Below, piece by piece: positions 34,257 through 47,600 of a DNA stretch of 64,000 nucleotides (within the stretch, counting starts at the first letter, position 1; each line of letters starts with the position of its first letter). This stretch comes from Syngnathus acus (taxonomy: Eukaryota; Chordata; Actinopteri; Syngnathiformes; Syngnathidae), in contig NC_051097.1 in assembly GCF_901709675.1 (NCBI RefSeq), positions 8,410,039-8,474,038 on the forward strand. Reading direction: 5' to 3'. The notes beneath the pieces are model-generated. The model worked only from the letters and a program-made list of their open reading frames with translations. It made no database searches and was not told the DNA's origin. The position numbers and the translations under genes are program-made.

Positions 34257-35254
34257 CATTTGTCACCTGTATTCGCTATCGCACTGTAAAAAAGCCTTTT
34301 GACAAGAAATTAATCATCAATTTAACAAACAACCTCACAAAACTGACCCATTTTGGGGAGCAAAATATCTTGGAACCACGAAAAGCTTCCGAGAGGTTCT
34401 GCATTTCGTTTTCTACAAGCACCGTAACAGCTCATGCATGTTTTTCGTCGAGAAAGGACCACACAAGGTCACGCACTTGACAGACCGGATTTATTGCCTA
34501 ACATTTGATCCTCGGTTAAGTCTCCTCGATGTCGGGGGGCAGCGTTTTAAAGCCGCTCTAAGGTACGGAATGTTCCCTCCAAAAATGTGCAAACGTCCGG
34601 GAGCCAAATTATTCGGCTTGTCTCTGCTCAACAGTTTTTTCTCTTTTGTAGGAAGAAGTCTGTTTGGGCATGTGAACCCTTAACAATTTCCATACAAAAG
34701 AAAATGTGTTGGTTTCATGTGCAGACGTGCAAGGGAGCTGAAGTCATCTTTTTAAAAATTATAAGAAGGTGTGCTTTGTTTGATCAATATTGTCCAATGA
34801 AATGCATTTATTTTGTCTGTTTTTTATTTTATTTAAAGAGACAGTCTCCACTTATAATCGTATAATTAAGGCGTATGTTTATGTATTCATAGCACCTCAA
34901 TTTAATCATGCATGAGTTCACGATTCACTGGTACCATTTTCGTGTTTAATAAAGACTATCGGAATGAGCTTCTCATGTTTGCGCAGCCTTTGTGGTTTAT
35001 TAATAGAAGTTTCTGCAAAGCTTTCACGCCTGCCAAACAGTTTGATGTGCAATTTCAGGGGGAAGGAATATAGCCAAGGAATGAATGTTGGCGTCATACT
35101 CCAGGAAATCGGTCGCTCCCGAGGGGAAGAGCAACTTGTTGCGCACTTCAGGATCTTGCAGTATTTGCGTGTGGAAAATCCTTCCCTATTTCAACTGCGA
35201 CGAACCCTGCGAGAAGACAGGCCCGAGTTGTCCTGACTCATTGCAAAGGGAATA
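34257..35254. other. gsdf 3'UTR and upstream region of the next gene
   Basis: AATAAA at 34948-34953 probably ends gsdf. The ORF at 34964-35236 (90 codons) has no signal peptide, recognisable domain or splice partner, and I do not call it a gene. Confidence 0.55.
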
Positions 35255-36116
35255 ATGACGCGATATTTGGCCACGTGGGCGTCTTTCTGCGTGCTGTCCT
35301 CGGTTCTTCTGGCTTCACGCGCGATCGAGTGCTCAGGCAAGGAAACGCTGTTGCGACCGCTCCCAAGCGTCTTGCCACAACTGACGGATTGCTTGATGGA
35401 GTGCACGGAGAAGACGTTCGCCAGGAAATTGCAGATGCAGGATAAGCGTAATATACGGATGCAAGACTCCATTGAGGGTAAGCGGCCTGTCGTTCATTTT
35501 GGCGGGGAAAGAGCTTAGAGATGAGTGACTGTTCTGTTTTGTGTTGTTTTTTTTGTATAGACTTTTAGCTTGCATTTTTTTTTTTTATTGAATGAAATAA
35601 AGATAAAGAATAAATAAATAGAGATGAGTGACTGTTCTGTTTTGTGTTGTTTTTTTGTATAGACTTTTAGCTTGCATTTTTTTTTAAATTTGTATTGAAT
35701 AAAATAAAGATAATAAATAAATAAATAAATAAAGAATTGTGGAATGCTGGCGCATTTTCTCACCTCAACCATCTCTCTTCCCAGGAGCCCTTGGAGAATA
35801 CTGCTGGTCAACCAATATCAAGTGCAACAGTGGTGAGAGCTTCCAGCAAGCCTTCGTGGTGTTGCCCATCCACACGTCGGACGTTACCCCAGAGCCCGCA
35901 GAGGTGAGATGGCAGGCTAACGCTCTGCAGGAGCACACTACTCCCATCACCATCCCGCAAGCCTGTGGACTCCGCTACGACGTCAGCGACCACTTCGGCC
36001 CGGGCAGGAGGGTCGACTCGTTCTGTGTGGAGGTGGTCGGCCAACAGGATGTCCCGGCCTTTAATTGTCCGCCCTACCTGGTCACGTTCTGGCAGAGGAA
36101 TCCAACTCTGATATGA
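35255..36116 (+). CDS. unrecognised small secreted cysteine-rich protein
   Basis: Two exons, 35255-35477 and 35785-36116, joined in phase 1 (donor gtaagc, acceptor ttcccag), give 184 aa. The first 23 residues form a good signal peptide (LATWASFCVLSSVLLASRA). The mature part has eight cysteines, an even number that suits disulfides: CSGKE, TDC, MEC, EYC, IKC, QAC, SFC and NCPPY. There is no TM helix, no RxxR site and no GPI tail. The C-terminal half looks like a beta-rich domain (FQQAFVVLPIHTSD, VDSFCVEVVG, YLVTFWQR). I do not recognise a family. It lies directly downstream of gsdf on the same strand. An ATTAAA poly(A)-like signal follows at 36250-36255. Codon use, splice sites and ORF integrity support a real gene. 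Confidence 0.72.
35518..35737. repeat. about 100-bp tandem duplication in the intron of the secreted gene
   Basis: The unit beginning agagatgagtgactgttctg and ending in an A/T-rich aataaagata...aaat tract occurs at about 35516 and again at about 35620. The two copies differ mainly in homopolymer length. Both end in (AAAT)n, which probably mediated the duplication. Confidence 0.85.
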
Positions 36117-37670
36117 GATGAGGGACACTCCCAGTCAGGTTGTCCAGTCATGCTGCTAATATACCAGAGGTGGGCGATGCATTTGGTGGCCTTCAGTGGG
36201 AATTGATCTGAATGAATCCACCTCTTCATAGCACAACGATGGTGTCACAATTAAAGAAAAAAACATCAATACAATGTAACAGCACGCAACAGCGTATTAT
36301 CTAATGGCACATTACATAACCCTGACAAAAACAACACACTTTAATAATATATATATTTGTATTTGTGTGTGTGTTTGCGTGTGTGTGTGCGTGTGTGTCT
36401 GGGTGTTTTCTCTGCAATAACAAAAGTGCAAAATATAATATTTAATAGACTTACAATACAGTCTATTACCCACGTTTGTAGAGATTTTTCAGTGCAGACT
36501 TGCTTGGTAGTTTATAAGAAATATACATTTTAATTCATAAAATAATTTCTATACTACAAATGTGACCCTCTCGAGGATGAAGCGGGTCAGATAATGGATG
36601 GATGGGTAGATGAACAAAGATATCTGTTGTGTTTGTATTAGGAATAAAAAAAAATCTCAGAGGAATAGTTTGCTTGGTTTGCCAAGGTCAGTCAAAATCC
36701 AGAAATTACGTAACACTGCCCTCTTTTGGTTAAATCAGTACAGTGACTTTTTCACTTATGTTTGTACTACATTTTGTGCACAGTATGAAAAGTGCTAATA
36801 AAACAAAAAATCTGAATGATTGATTGAACCACCATTCAAGATCAATGTGATGCAAAAATCAAATAAGCAACACACAAAAAACAACAATAACATGAATCAA
36901 AGAAAGCAGTTACAATAATGCTCAGTACACTTTCATTCAAATTATGAATAATAACTCATTAATTTGAGCATTCTGCAAATGCAAATTAACAGCATGATTT
37001 ATTTGAGAACCCCTTTTTTTCACGTTTTCGTCACAGAACCCTAGCCTAAGGTAATTAGCATTTATGACGTCATCAAGCCTACAAGCTAATGGCGTTCCCT
37101 GCATAGTACTGAGGACTGCCTCCTGGATGCCTTTTGACAGCTCGCAACAGGACGTCAGGGGACGGTATGGCCGGGGTATTTCCTGGCGACGTGTCCCCGG
37201 CCGTTCGCCTGTAAGACCTCCCCACACACAGATTTTGTTTTACGGCGAGACAGACATTATTTTGACGCTGTACTTCCTCATGCTACGCCTAGCTTCCACG
37301 CTAGCATTGCTAATGGACTGACTACTGAGAATGCTACTTGTTAGCTTAGCAACGCTCATACGTGGCTTGTGAATGTTAGTTTATTTTTATTTTTTTACAG
37401 TCTAGTTCTTTTTTTAAAGAATTTCTCACAATTACGTTTTATCAGACTGGCTTGTGTCATTCGCTTGTGTTTTTGTGGGCTAGTCGGCTATCGGATTAGC
37501 TTATTATAGCTTCCATTGTTTATATAGCTGCCATCTGAACGACCCTTCACGTGGGGTGACCGCAACATGACCACATGATCCAGGTCACAATAGAAATAGA
37601 AATGCGGGGGAGAGAGAAAACCAACATCCATTGATGTTCTCGCCACAAATGTGCAGCTAAATCAACGAAG
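36117..37670. other. spacer upstream of edem3-like gene
   Basis: 3' flank of the secreted gene (ATTAAA at 36250-36255), a GT-rich microsatellite at about 36360-36400, then AT-rich DNA. The moderately GC-rich stretch at 37050-37330 could hold the promoter or a non-coding first exon of the edem3-like gene, but no coding exon is evident. Confidence 0.5.
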
Positions 37671-40600
37671 ATGTGTTGGTTTCAAATCTTCCTGATTGTC
37701 AGTCTTGTTGACTGGGTGAGATGTCAAGAGAGCCAACACATGACAACAGAGGAGATGAACACAATCAGGTCAGAGACTGATTATGTGCTTACAACAGTTT
37801 GGAGATAGCGGCTTGTTTTATTGACCCACATTCTCTTTTTTTTTTCAGGGATCGAATAGTTGAAATGTTTGATCATGCTTATGGAAGTTACATGGTAAGT
37901 AGAAATCACTCATTTCCTGTTTTTGTTTGAAACGGTTGTAGATGAAAAAGAAGCGATGTAAAGTCTCCTTTGAATCATTTGAGACTCTTTTGTGATTGCG
38001 TGCTGTACAAGTAAATGTGACTGACATCACTCATGCCTGCTAAAAGCAGAATTTGAAATTAAACAAGCAACTGTCGTGCTTATCGGTGTGAGTCACAAGA
38101 GTAAAAAGCCGTTTTTGAGTCAATTAACTGATTACATGCCCAAAGGGTTTTTGTAGATTAACACTCGTTCCATATTTTCTCCCGCGTTCCAGAAATACGC
38201 CTATCCGGCCGACGAGCTGATGCCCCTAAGCTGCAAAGGGAGAGTCCGAGGCCAGGAGCCTAACCGAGGCGACATTGACGAATCTTTGGGGAAGTACGTA
38301 CGCAATATTTGGGCTATAATAATTAACAACAGAAATTCTAAGCTAGGATGAGGTCGTAACCTTCCCCCTTCCCCTTTTACAGGTTCTCGCTTACACTGAT
38401 CGACACGCTCGATACCCTAGTGGTGAGTGCTCGCTTTCTTTGCCCTCTTGAGCCTCCCGAAAATATGCTTCACTCACATTTGTGTGTTTGTGAGCAGGTA
38501 TTAAACAAGCTGGATGAGTTTGAAGATGGCGTGAGGAAAGCGGTGCAGGATGTACGCCTGGACAATGACGTGGTGGTATCGGTGTTTGAGACCAACATCA
38601 GAGTTTTGGGGTATTTAACACGCAGTACAAAACAAGACCACAAGGAGTCACACTTTCCCTGACTTGACTGAATTATTCCAGGGGCCTTTTAGGGGCCCAT
38701 GTAATGGCTGACCTGCTCCGCCAGCGAGGGGCGAGGATGCAGTGGTATGAAGATGAGCTCCTCAACATGGCGACGGAGCTCGGCCATCGATTACTACCTG
38801 CCTTCAACACCTCAAGTGGCCTTCCTTACCCCAAGGTACTCCACATCCAAATTTTTAGCTGTCAGCACCTTACGGCTAAGACATGTGACACTTGATGTCA
38901 TTATTGTGTCCAGGTGAATCTGCGTTACGGTGTCCAGAACCCACTTTCGCGTACAGGCACAGAGTCGGACACGTGCACAGCTTGCGCGGGAACGATGATC
39001 CTGGAATTTGCGGCCCTGAGCAGACTGTCAGGAGAGTCTGTGTTTGAGGTACTTTCCAAAAAACTCTCATGGAGCTCGGAAACAAAATTATGTCAAATAC
39101 TTGACCATGCCTCCCAAAGGCAAACAGATTATTTCTTTAAATTCTCTCTTATGTTTTGAAATACTTCTTGTTGTTTTATAGGAACATGCCCGGAGAGCTC
39201 TGGATGTCCTCTGGGAGAGGCGGCAGAAAGGAAGTGACCTGGTGGGGACTGTCATCAATATCCACAACGGAGAATGGGTCAGACGGGGTGAGGAAATGTG
39301 AAATTCTATATATTGAACCGTTGCTAAGTGATAACATGAATGCATTCATCCCAAAAAAACTTGCGTCCAGACACTTATTCATGTGCGTTTGTTTGCAGAC
39401 AGCGGAGTCGGTGCTGGCATCGACTCGTATTATGAATACTTAATGAAGGCCTACATTCTTCTGGGAGATGACGTTTTTCTGGAAAGGTTTAACATTGTAG
39501 GTCCTGCGTTGTAATTTTCGAGCCAATCTCTTTTTCGAGTAAAGTTCCCATTTTCAGAGTTAGCTCATGTCTTTTCCCCGGCCCAGCACTACAGTGCCAT
39601 AATGAAGTACATCAGTCAGCCTCCCCTGCTGCTTAACGTGCACATGCACAACCCGACTGTGAGCGTGCGGAGCTGGATGGACTCACTGCTGGCGTTTTTC
39701 CCCGGCTTACAGGTTTGTCCTTATTGTTCACGATTCACTGCTGTCGAAACATCAGCAGCTCTTCGTATCTTCTCGCTCAGGTCTTGAGAGGAGATCTGAA
39801 ACCGGCCATTGAAACCCATGAGATGCTCTACCAGGTCACCAAACAGCACAAATTTCTTCCAGAGGTAAAAATATAAATTAATTGGTCGGATTTTGTATTT
39901 TATAATTTATTTATTTTCCTTTAAATGTCATTTAATGCATTTTATAGTCTGTTTAATTCCATTTTGCAGTCGAGTTATTGTCACTTTTTGCTGTAGGCTT
40001 TCACCACAGAATTCCGAGTTCACTGGGGCCAACACCTCCTGAGACCAGAGTTTGCAGAAAGCACCTACTACCTCTACAAGGTGACTAAAGTTCAATAGAA
40101 CACATTTACATTTCATTTCAAAGAACACTTTGAACCACTGATGGTAAAAGGACTTCTCGTGCAGGCCACCGGCGACCCCTATTACCTCAGAGTGGGCCAG
40201 TCCATCGTGGAAAAACTCAACGCTTATGCCCGAGTGCCTTGTGGGTTTGCTGCTGTGCAAGATGTCCGCACGGGGACGCACGAAGACAGGTACTAGCCCT
40301 TCCTTATCGGGAATGCTTTGGTCCGCAGGTAAAAGCAAGAAATTCAACATGAAATGACTCACTATTTACAAACGTTGTCATCTGCTGCCATCTTGTGACA
40401 GTTTAGTCACATGACAGGAAGTATTGTTTTGTATACCTGCCCGCAGACGTCAGTCCAAACGTTTCTGTTTTGTACGTAGGATGGACTCGTTCTTCCTGGC
40501 AGAGATGTTCAAATACTTGTACCTGCTGTTCACGGAGAAGACGCAGCTGCCCATCGACATCGACAACTACATCTTCACCACAGAGGCCCACCTTCTGCCC

Positions 40601-42383
40601 GTGTCTCTATCCACTACACAGCCATCTTGTCAAGGCAACAAAACAGTCAGTTTGTTTCTATTGTTTGTGTTGGAACCCGATTGCGTGTCGACACTCATTT
40701 TTGTTGTCTAAGGAAACAGATGCTGAGGCCTACAAAGAAGATCTCTTCACACACACTTGCCCGAGCATGGACACGTTGTTCCCAAACAACCCTTCATTTG
40801 CCAAAAGCATCCGGGACGGCTACAAGTACCTGACTGGGGTTGGGCGAGCTGTCCATCACTCACCTATCAGGTGCCACATTTTATTTGTGAATTTCAGCCC
40901 TTTTTACGCTTTTGTTTTTATTGTGATTTTTTTATTTTTTTTCCCGTACAGACAAATCGAGTTACCATTTCATGATAGTGGCATCGAACCAGTGGAGTTC
41001 CTAAAAAGAATGGGCATTTCCCTCATGCCGCTGAATGATTTCAGTACAGGAGACAGCGGAAAAGTACGTCGTGTTATTTTGTTTCGTCCGCGCGCTTAAA
41101 CGACTATATGGGAAAAAAAAAACTCAAGCACAAATCCACTTTTCCATTCGTTAAGGAGCATAAAGGAGTCTACCGGATGAAACTTGTAGCTGAGGTGAGA
41201 CAAACATTTGAGGAGGAGGAGGAAGTGGTGCCTCACGTGGTGCAGCTTATATCCCCTCCGTTTCTGGGGAGGACCGTGCTTACGGCGGGCCCGGCCAAGT
41301 TTGGGATGGACCTGACCAAGCGAGAGCACGGTGTAAGTTTCCCATGGCACAACCATACTTTGTTGACTGTCACTTTTTACAACCACGGTTTTTCTTTTTG
41401 GACATACTCCTACGTGGCAGGTGAAGGGCAGCGTAGCAAAGGCGTCCCCTTACACAGCATGCGGCCCACTCGAGAATCCGGCTGAGCTGAAAGGCCACAT
41501 CGCCCTGGCGCTGCGTGGCGACTGCATGTTTGGCGCTAAAGCACGCTGGCTGCAGGAGGCGGGCGCCATAGGAGTCATCTTCATCGGTGAGCGTCACAAC
41601 CTCAGCACTTAAAAGTTCCTTCCCCTGAAGCTTTTGTCTTGTCGCTTAGACCACAGGGAGGGAAGCAGCAGCGAGGAAACGCCGCTCTTCCAAATGGTCG
41701 GCGACGGCGGCCCCACCGACGACATCGCCTTGCCGCTGGTCTTCCTGTTCAGTCGCGAGGGCGCCGTGCTGGCCGCGGCCCTGCAGGAACATCAAAACGT
41801 CGACGTGCTGCTGCTGCCTCAAGAGAGGCAGCTGGGCCACGGTGAGACCAAAGGGAAAGAAAAGAAAATCCAAGAAAACAAGACGAGCCGGTTTGTCAGT
41901 ATTCAACTGAGTGTGGCGCTGGAAGTATCGCTCGGTTTGCGCAGCTATTTATATTACGATCAGCTATTGATATTACGAGGACAATTCTTGAATTGTTTGA
42001 TCACAAACAACAGTCAATAACAATTGCTGCCTTTAAACTTTGGAGGGTTTTTTTCTAATGATGTTAAAAATATTCCTGTAATTTATACTATTTGGATAAG
42101 GAAGGGGCTGCCTTCCTTTTGAATCTTAATTCTTCATCTTGAAGAATTTTTAAAATTATTTTTATAGGACTTTTCTTGTAACTAATCATCCAATCATGTA
42201 CTAAATAATGTATTTGTGTTGTTGTCTCTCTGTCCAGGTAAAACAGACAAACCAGTTCTTAACATTAAACTCAGACTTTCTGAAGAGGAGGACCTACAGG
42301 AGGAGGAAGAGGAGGAGGAGGAATCTGAATCCAGCAAGACCACGCTGACGGTGCTTCTCGATGAAAGTGAGGATCTCAAATGA
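37671..42383 (+). CDS. edem3: ER degradation-enhancing alpha-mannosidase-like protein 3 (EDEM3-like)
   Basis: Twenty exons: 37671-37768, 37849-37894, 38193-38293, 38383-38422, 38498-38610, 38682-38835, 38914-39048, 39182-39287, 39399-39496, 39587-39712, 39781-39864, 39997-40080, 40165-40289, 40480-40645, 40713-40870, 40952-41063, 41156-41332, 41421-41586, 41650-41841 and 42238-42383. The sum is 2427 nt, 808 aa. A short signal peptide ([12 protein letters not shown]) precedes a GH47 mannosidase domain ([49 protein letters not shown]), then a PA domain at about residues 605-745 ([23 protein letters not shown]). It trims mannose on misfolded glycoproteins for ERAD. Human EDEM3 is 932 aa and ends in KDEL; this protein ends in an acidic tail with SEDLK and no retrieval signal. 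It could be a shortened orthologue or a teleost paralogue. The poly(A) signal is at 43498-43503. Confidence 0.9.
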
Positions 42384-44686
42384 GATGAACATCACGAGTA
42401 GCTTACGTTGCACTATATGGTGTGAATATGAGCCTTGCACGTTCATGTGTAAGAACACAAAACCGTGACCGCACGAGCTTCGGAGAGCCGACGGCCACAC
42501 GCCCACAGTGAAAATGGAGCTTTAATCCTCTGTTTTGAGATGAGACTAAAGTAGGTCACTCCGGGCCAAAGCTGTTCTCAGAGTTTTAATATTCTGAGCT
42601 TGTTGCTACCTGATTGAACCTCCTGTGTCGCTTTTGGTCGGCACCTACGACTGACTCGGACTTAACACGATACCTCACCTTTTGGGAGGATTCATGTAAG
42701 GTAGAAAAAAAAAAGTGTTTTTATGCAATGTTTTTAATCTAGATGTGCACCTTTTTACTCAAGCGTTAATTATAAGGAATGAATAGCTGCAATGTGAACG
42801 ATTCAATACGTGAGGAGAAAATTTTTTATAATTTGAGTTTGTATGCAACTTCAGGGAATTAGGGTATGAATATTTTATTTTCTGCAGTTGAGAATGGGTG
42901 CGTTGGGATTTTTTTTCATCACAATGCACAAGATTTCAGTCTCAACTTCCCTCTTAAGACAATATAGCTAGAATTTTGTCTTCACTTTGTCACATTCCAA
43001 GAAAGGAAGAAACAGACTTGTATTTTCAGGCAACAACGTTATTGTGCCAGTTTCAAAGTGTGCAATATTTATTGGACTTGAAATGATTCACGTTAAAGTA
43101 TGGACGAGTTACTATAAGATAGTTCTTGATGCTAGAATATGAAGAAAAAGAAAAGAAAATCACACGACTTAGACCATACAGCTGTTTTTTTCCCCCTTTT
43201 GTTTGCACAGTGAAACCTTTCCATCATGCTGCTCATTTTCAATTTTGTTGTCTTTTTTTTTGTTCTCATCCTAATGATTGAATGCATCCTATTTTTGAGT
43301 TTATGAAGTAGGGGACTTGGACATTTATACCTCAGGACTGCTGTTCACACAGAAATGGATAGGATATGAATTTTCAATTGTATTTTCCTGTTTTTGTACT
43401 GCAGTTTCCGAAGCTGTCACGCCATGAGTGGCTGAAATGTGCCCCGCCCAAAAAAAAAGCATAAAAGGCCCCTGTCTCAGAACAAAGGCAGTCAATGAAT
43501 AAAAAAAAATATAATCCCTTTTCCTCTCTCATCTATGCAGAATATCTGCCGTGTCACTCATGAATTTGACTTGTGATGATGAGGCACAGCAACCGGTTTG
43601 TTTCTGTCTTATCCTTGTATGATCAGTGATCACGTAAGGCCAAAAAGAAAAATTGGTTGCTGAATTATACCATGAAATGGAAAATCCAGGGAAATATAAT
43701 TTTGCTGTGGTTTCTTAATATATAATGGATACTTTTTTCTTTTTAATGTGTAAGCATTATTCATAGACTGTTTATGTGGCACATGGACAGTGCAATTCAC
43801 ATAACAAAAAAAATGCAATGTAGAATTTCAAAATTGCCTATCATAAATTATATAAAGACACCCTTCTGGCCTCTTCAGGCAAAGGGTAAACACACAGCAA
43901 TTACAATTATGATGATGATGTTATCCAACCGGTTTGAGACGTCATCACGTTTCCGTTTGCTACACTTGTTTCCTCGTATGCGTGCCCCGCAAACTGCTGC
44001 CTTCAGGGGCTGGGAAACGGTCGAAATTACTAGAAACAACAGAAATATAAGGTTTACCGAAAACATACATTGATATTCCATGTTATTTTTGCCTTTCCTG
44101 AATCTGACACTCTTTAAAATTAGTTGTCATGCGAAAATATATAACCTTAAGAGGCAGTCCATTCAAATGCTCTTCCACTAGATACATCATTGTAACAGGG
44201 TTGATTTTTTTTTTAACAGAATTAACAAATACATGAAATATAGTTTTATTTTAACATTCATTTATACATTTTACTTGCTGCGGCCGATTTGTTTTTTTAA
44301 AAATATATTTTGTTTGGTGGTGTTTGGTGCGCATTCTTCCGTATGTCAACTACGTGGCCAGGTAACGCGTTAGTAATTTCTCAGGAGGGCCTGAAGGCAT
44401 CACTCCCAAACGTCATAAACAAGCAGCCAACCTCACACTCCCCCCCTCCCGCCCCATTCCTTTCCTCCCCTGAAGCCCCGCTATCTTTAGCACTGTCGCG
44501 GATTACCGTGCACTGAGAGCAGGATCGACTACCTGCCCCATCGCTTCCCCCCAAGCCCCGAAGAGAGCTCCTCAAAACGAACTACACAGCGACATAAATC
44601 CCCACAAAGGATGGGGGAATGACAACGAAATTCCCGTTCGCGGTTCTCCGTTCCCGACAAGACTACCACCTCCAGCACCCGCGACG
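42384..44686. other. edem3-like 3'UTR and npdc1 promoter
   Basis: The 3'UTR probably runs to AATAAA at 43498-43503. The rest is spacer. The last about 300 bases are GC-rich and hold the npdc1 5'UTR; the minus-strand ORF there (44529-44834) is a shadow. Confidence 0.6.
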
Positions 44687-47600
44687 ATGCTGCTGCTCTC
44701 CAGCCCGCGGAGTGAACGCCAACGCCGGGCCTCGACGTTGCTCCTTGCCGCGGTCGTGCTCTGCGTCTTTCGCGCTGCTGCAAGCCTGCCAGGTAAGATG
44801 CATTTACCGACACGTTTTTGTGAAAAACATCCACTTCATTCGTGGACGGTGTGCTTTTTTTTTTTTTTTTTTTTAAACCAATTTGTCGCGTCGACGTGCG
44901 TCATCTGGGGGCATCTTTAATGGACGAACCTCCTGGCACCTGTCAGGCTGACAGCTTTGCGTCAAAATGGAGACGATTAAAACGCCACACAAAAAAACAT
45001 GAACCCTAAGCTACTATTTTCTTGTCCGCGGTGCGTTGTCGACGTGGTCGCTTTCCGTTTATCTTTTTTTTATGCCGGTTGAGTGAGCAGGTGGAAAAAC
45101 GCAACAAGTATTGACAAGTCATCGTTTCTTTCCGTGTTAGCATTTCCTCAAGTAAGCCTAAAACGAAATTACAACTCAATTATGTCGACAGTGTTTCTCA
45201 GCGTTTTATATCATAAAATTAAAGATCATAAAGCATCAACACCATCCATCTAGCATGTGCGCAATTATCAATTAAAAATTCATGATACCTAAAAGATCAC
45301 AATTTTGTATGTATTTTAAAAGTGCCAAACATGAAAAATTGGTGATGCTTGACTGCATTATTTTTATTCTTTCCCCCGACCATCTAATATGACAGTTTCA
45401 TGGCATCACAATAAACAGATCCCTATCTCCTTGCAGCTTTCATTTGCTTTTAGAATTGCATGGCAGGCCTGCTCAAGTGCCCTTCCGGGGCTTTATATTG
45501 CCCACTGCAGTATACTTGAGCTGGTTTGTAACTGATGGCGCTGATGCCAGATAATCTGCTCCTAACTCGTTCAACACGATAACCATGTGAGAGCTGCAAC
45601 AGCTGGACAGTCCAACGTCATCTTTCGAGCTCCACCTGCTCCCTCCCTGCACGGAAAGAACACGTTTACATCAATGTGAATCAGCACGTTTGTATTTATT
45701 CAAACGTATCAACGTCTAATGTGACGCAAAATGTTTCATGCATTTTCAATGATTTTACCAAATGCGATGGTCACCGATGGTTTACCGGCAGATGTGTTTT
45801 CATGTGAAACAAGCAATTGTGAAATGCATTGCATGACACGTCATCATGACAGTATTGTACTCAATTATAAAGTGATATTGCACTTAATCTCTTCTGGATT
45901 GATTGGTAAATTCAACACAAACAAACACTTGAGGCTAATCTGTAATCATAGCTAGCCTAAATAACGCTAGTATAAACTGACGTGACACATACATATTAGC
46001 ACTTTACGCAAATGGTATGAATCATAAAATCAACTTTGGGCATTAACGCACAATAATGAAGGTTACAGTAGGCGATTAATAGCTAATTAGTTGTTAGGAG
46101 GATTTTTTGTTGCAAATGACTCCTTCCATTGAGAATACGCATTCACGATGCCCCCATGTGTCATAGATTCATAGCAAATGTGCCGATGATGTGTTTTTAT
46201 CTCATCTTCTGCCCCGTGGCAGAATTAGTCGTCTACGATTTAGCGGTGAACGGCAGACGAGAACAGTCAGGTGGAAAGCCACTTAAGCTGTGTCGCTCGG
46301 GGACATGAAGACCACTGAGTCGATTACGGCCTCCGAATGATTCACTTCTTTTGTTTTTATGGAGATTTAGTGCTACATTTTAAAAAAAAATAGCCATGTG
46401 CGCTGCGGGCTCTCCAGAAAATATGAATTTACAATCATAGCGGTCATATTAACCCAGCTGCTGCCTAATTGCTAGTTAATAGTATCACAGATTTGACCCA
46501 GAATTATCGTCCCATTGTTTTTGAGCTCATTATTTTCACACTATCTATACAGATTTCCAAATCACACTAAATTTGTGAGGGATTACCGACAGATCAGTTC
46601 CCATGGCTAAAAGCAAGCAGGAAATACTCATCAATACTATTGATCTGCCTCATTGTGGTGTTGCAACTGAGAAGTCTAAAGGGAATAAAAATGGTGGGCG
46701 AGCCAAGGATTCCCATTAATCCCACTTCTTTATCCCTCACCTTGCTTTCTAGTTTCTACCCATCAAAGTGTGTTTGGCCATGAGAAAGTCATGATGTCAC
46801 CAAATGGTGTAGATCAGTCACTGTCAAAAAATAAAAACTGAACATCATGACCAATGATGTTTATGAAAATAATATTGCAAGTCACCGTAACATCATGCAT
46901 TAGCATTGCGCATAAATATAGGAAAATTGTATTCAAAAGTGAAATACAACTGAACTGTGCTGTCATTCTTTTGCTTACCACTAGGGTGAGCCCAAGTCCC
47001 CCTAATTGTACCACTTTGAACTTGTTAAACTATGTTGAGGATTATTTTTTCCACGACACCACATTCCACCAATAATGTCATTGTCATTGCTACTTAAAAT
47101 ATTTTCCTGACACCAACCTGCCAAGTGCTGACGGCTCACAGTGCACATGCCGAGACTGCCGGTCTATTTTTGACATCACAGACGATTGCTTTTAGAAAGC
47201 AGACTGGTGGCTATAAAAAAAGAAATAGCCCCAAAAAAATCATAATTCAATAAAGCTGTCGCCCACCTTTTGTATAGTCACTCATTAGCATTGGAAGAAA
47301 AAAAAAAAAGTATTTTCTCTCACAAGCAACCTGTGTATCTAAAACACCAATTAAACCATTCCCCATATGGAGATAAAAAACAAATCATTTCTGATATTAA
47401 ATCTGTAAAATCAGTTTTATATAAGAAGAATAAAGTCTTGATATGAACTAGGTCACCCAACGTATTCTTAGCCAACTGTGTAAACAAAACCCACCGACAG
47501 TAAACTAAATTTTCCCCACCGTTTGCTCCCTGTAATTAATCAACAAATCAATCCAAGCAATCAATAGCTACACCCTTCCCCAATTGTCATTTTCACAGCA

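Noticed and set aside
34964-35236. 90-codon ORF between gsdf and the secreted gene
   Set aside because: Begins just after the gsdf poly(A) signal, has no signal peptide or domain, and has no compatible exon partner.
40470-41099. 209-codon plus-strand ORF inside the edem3-like gene
   Set aside because: Reads the wrong frame of exons 14-16 and their introns; the true frame gives conserved EDEM sequence.
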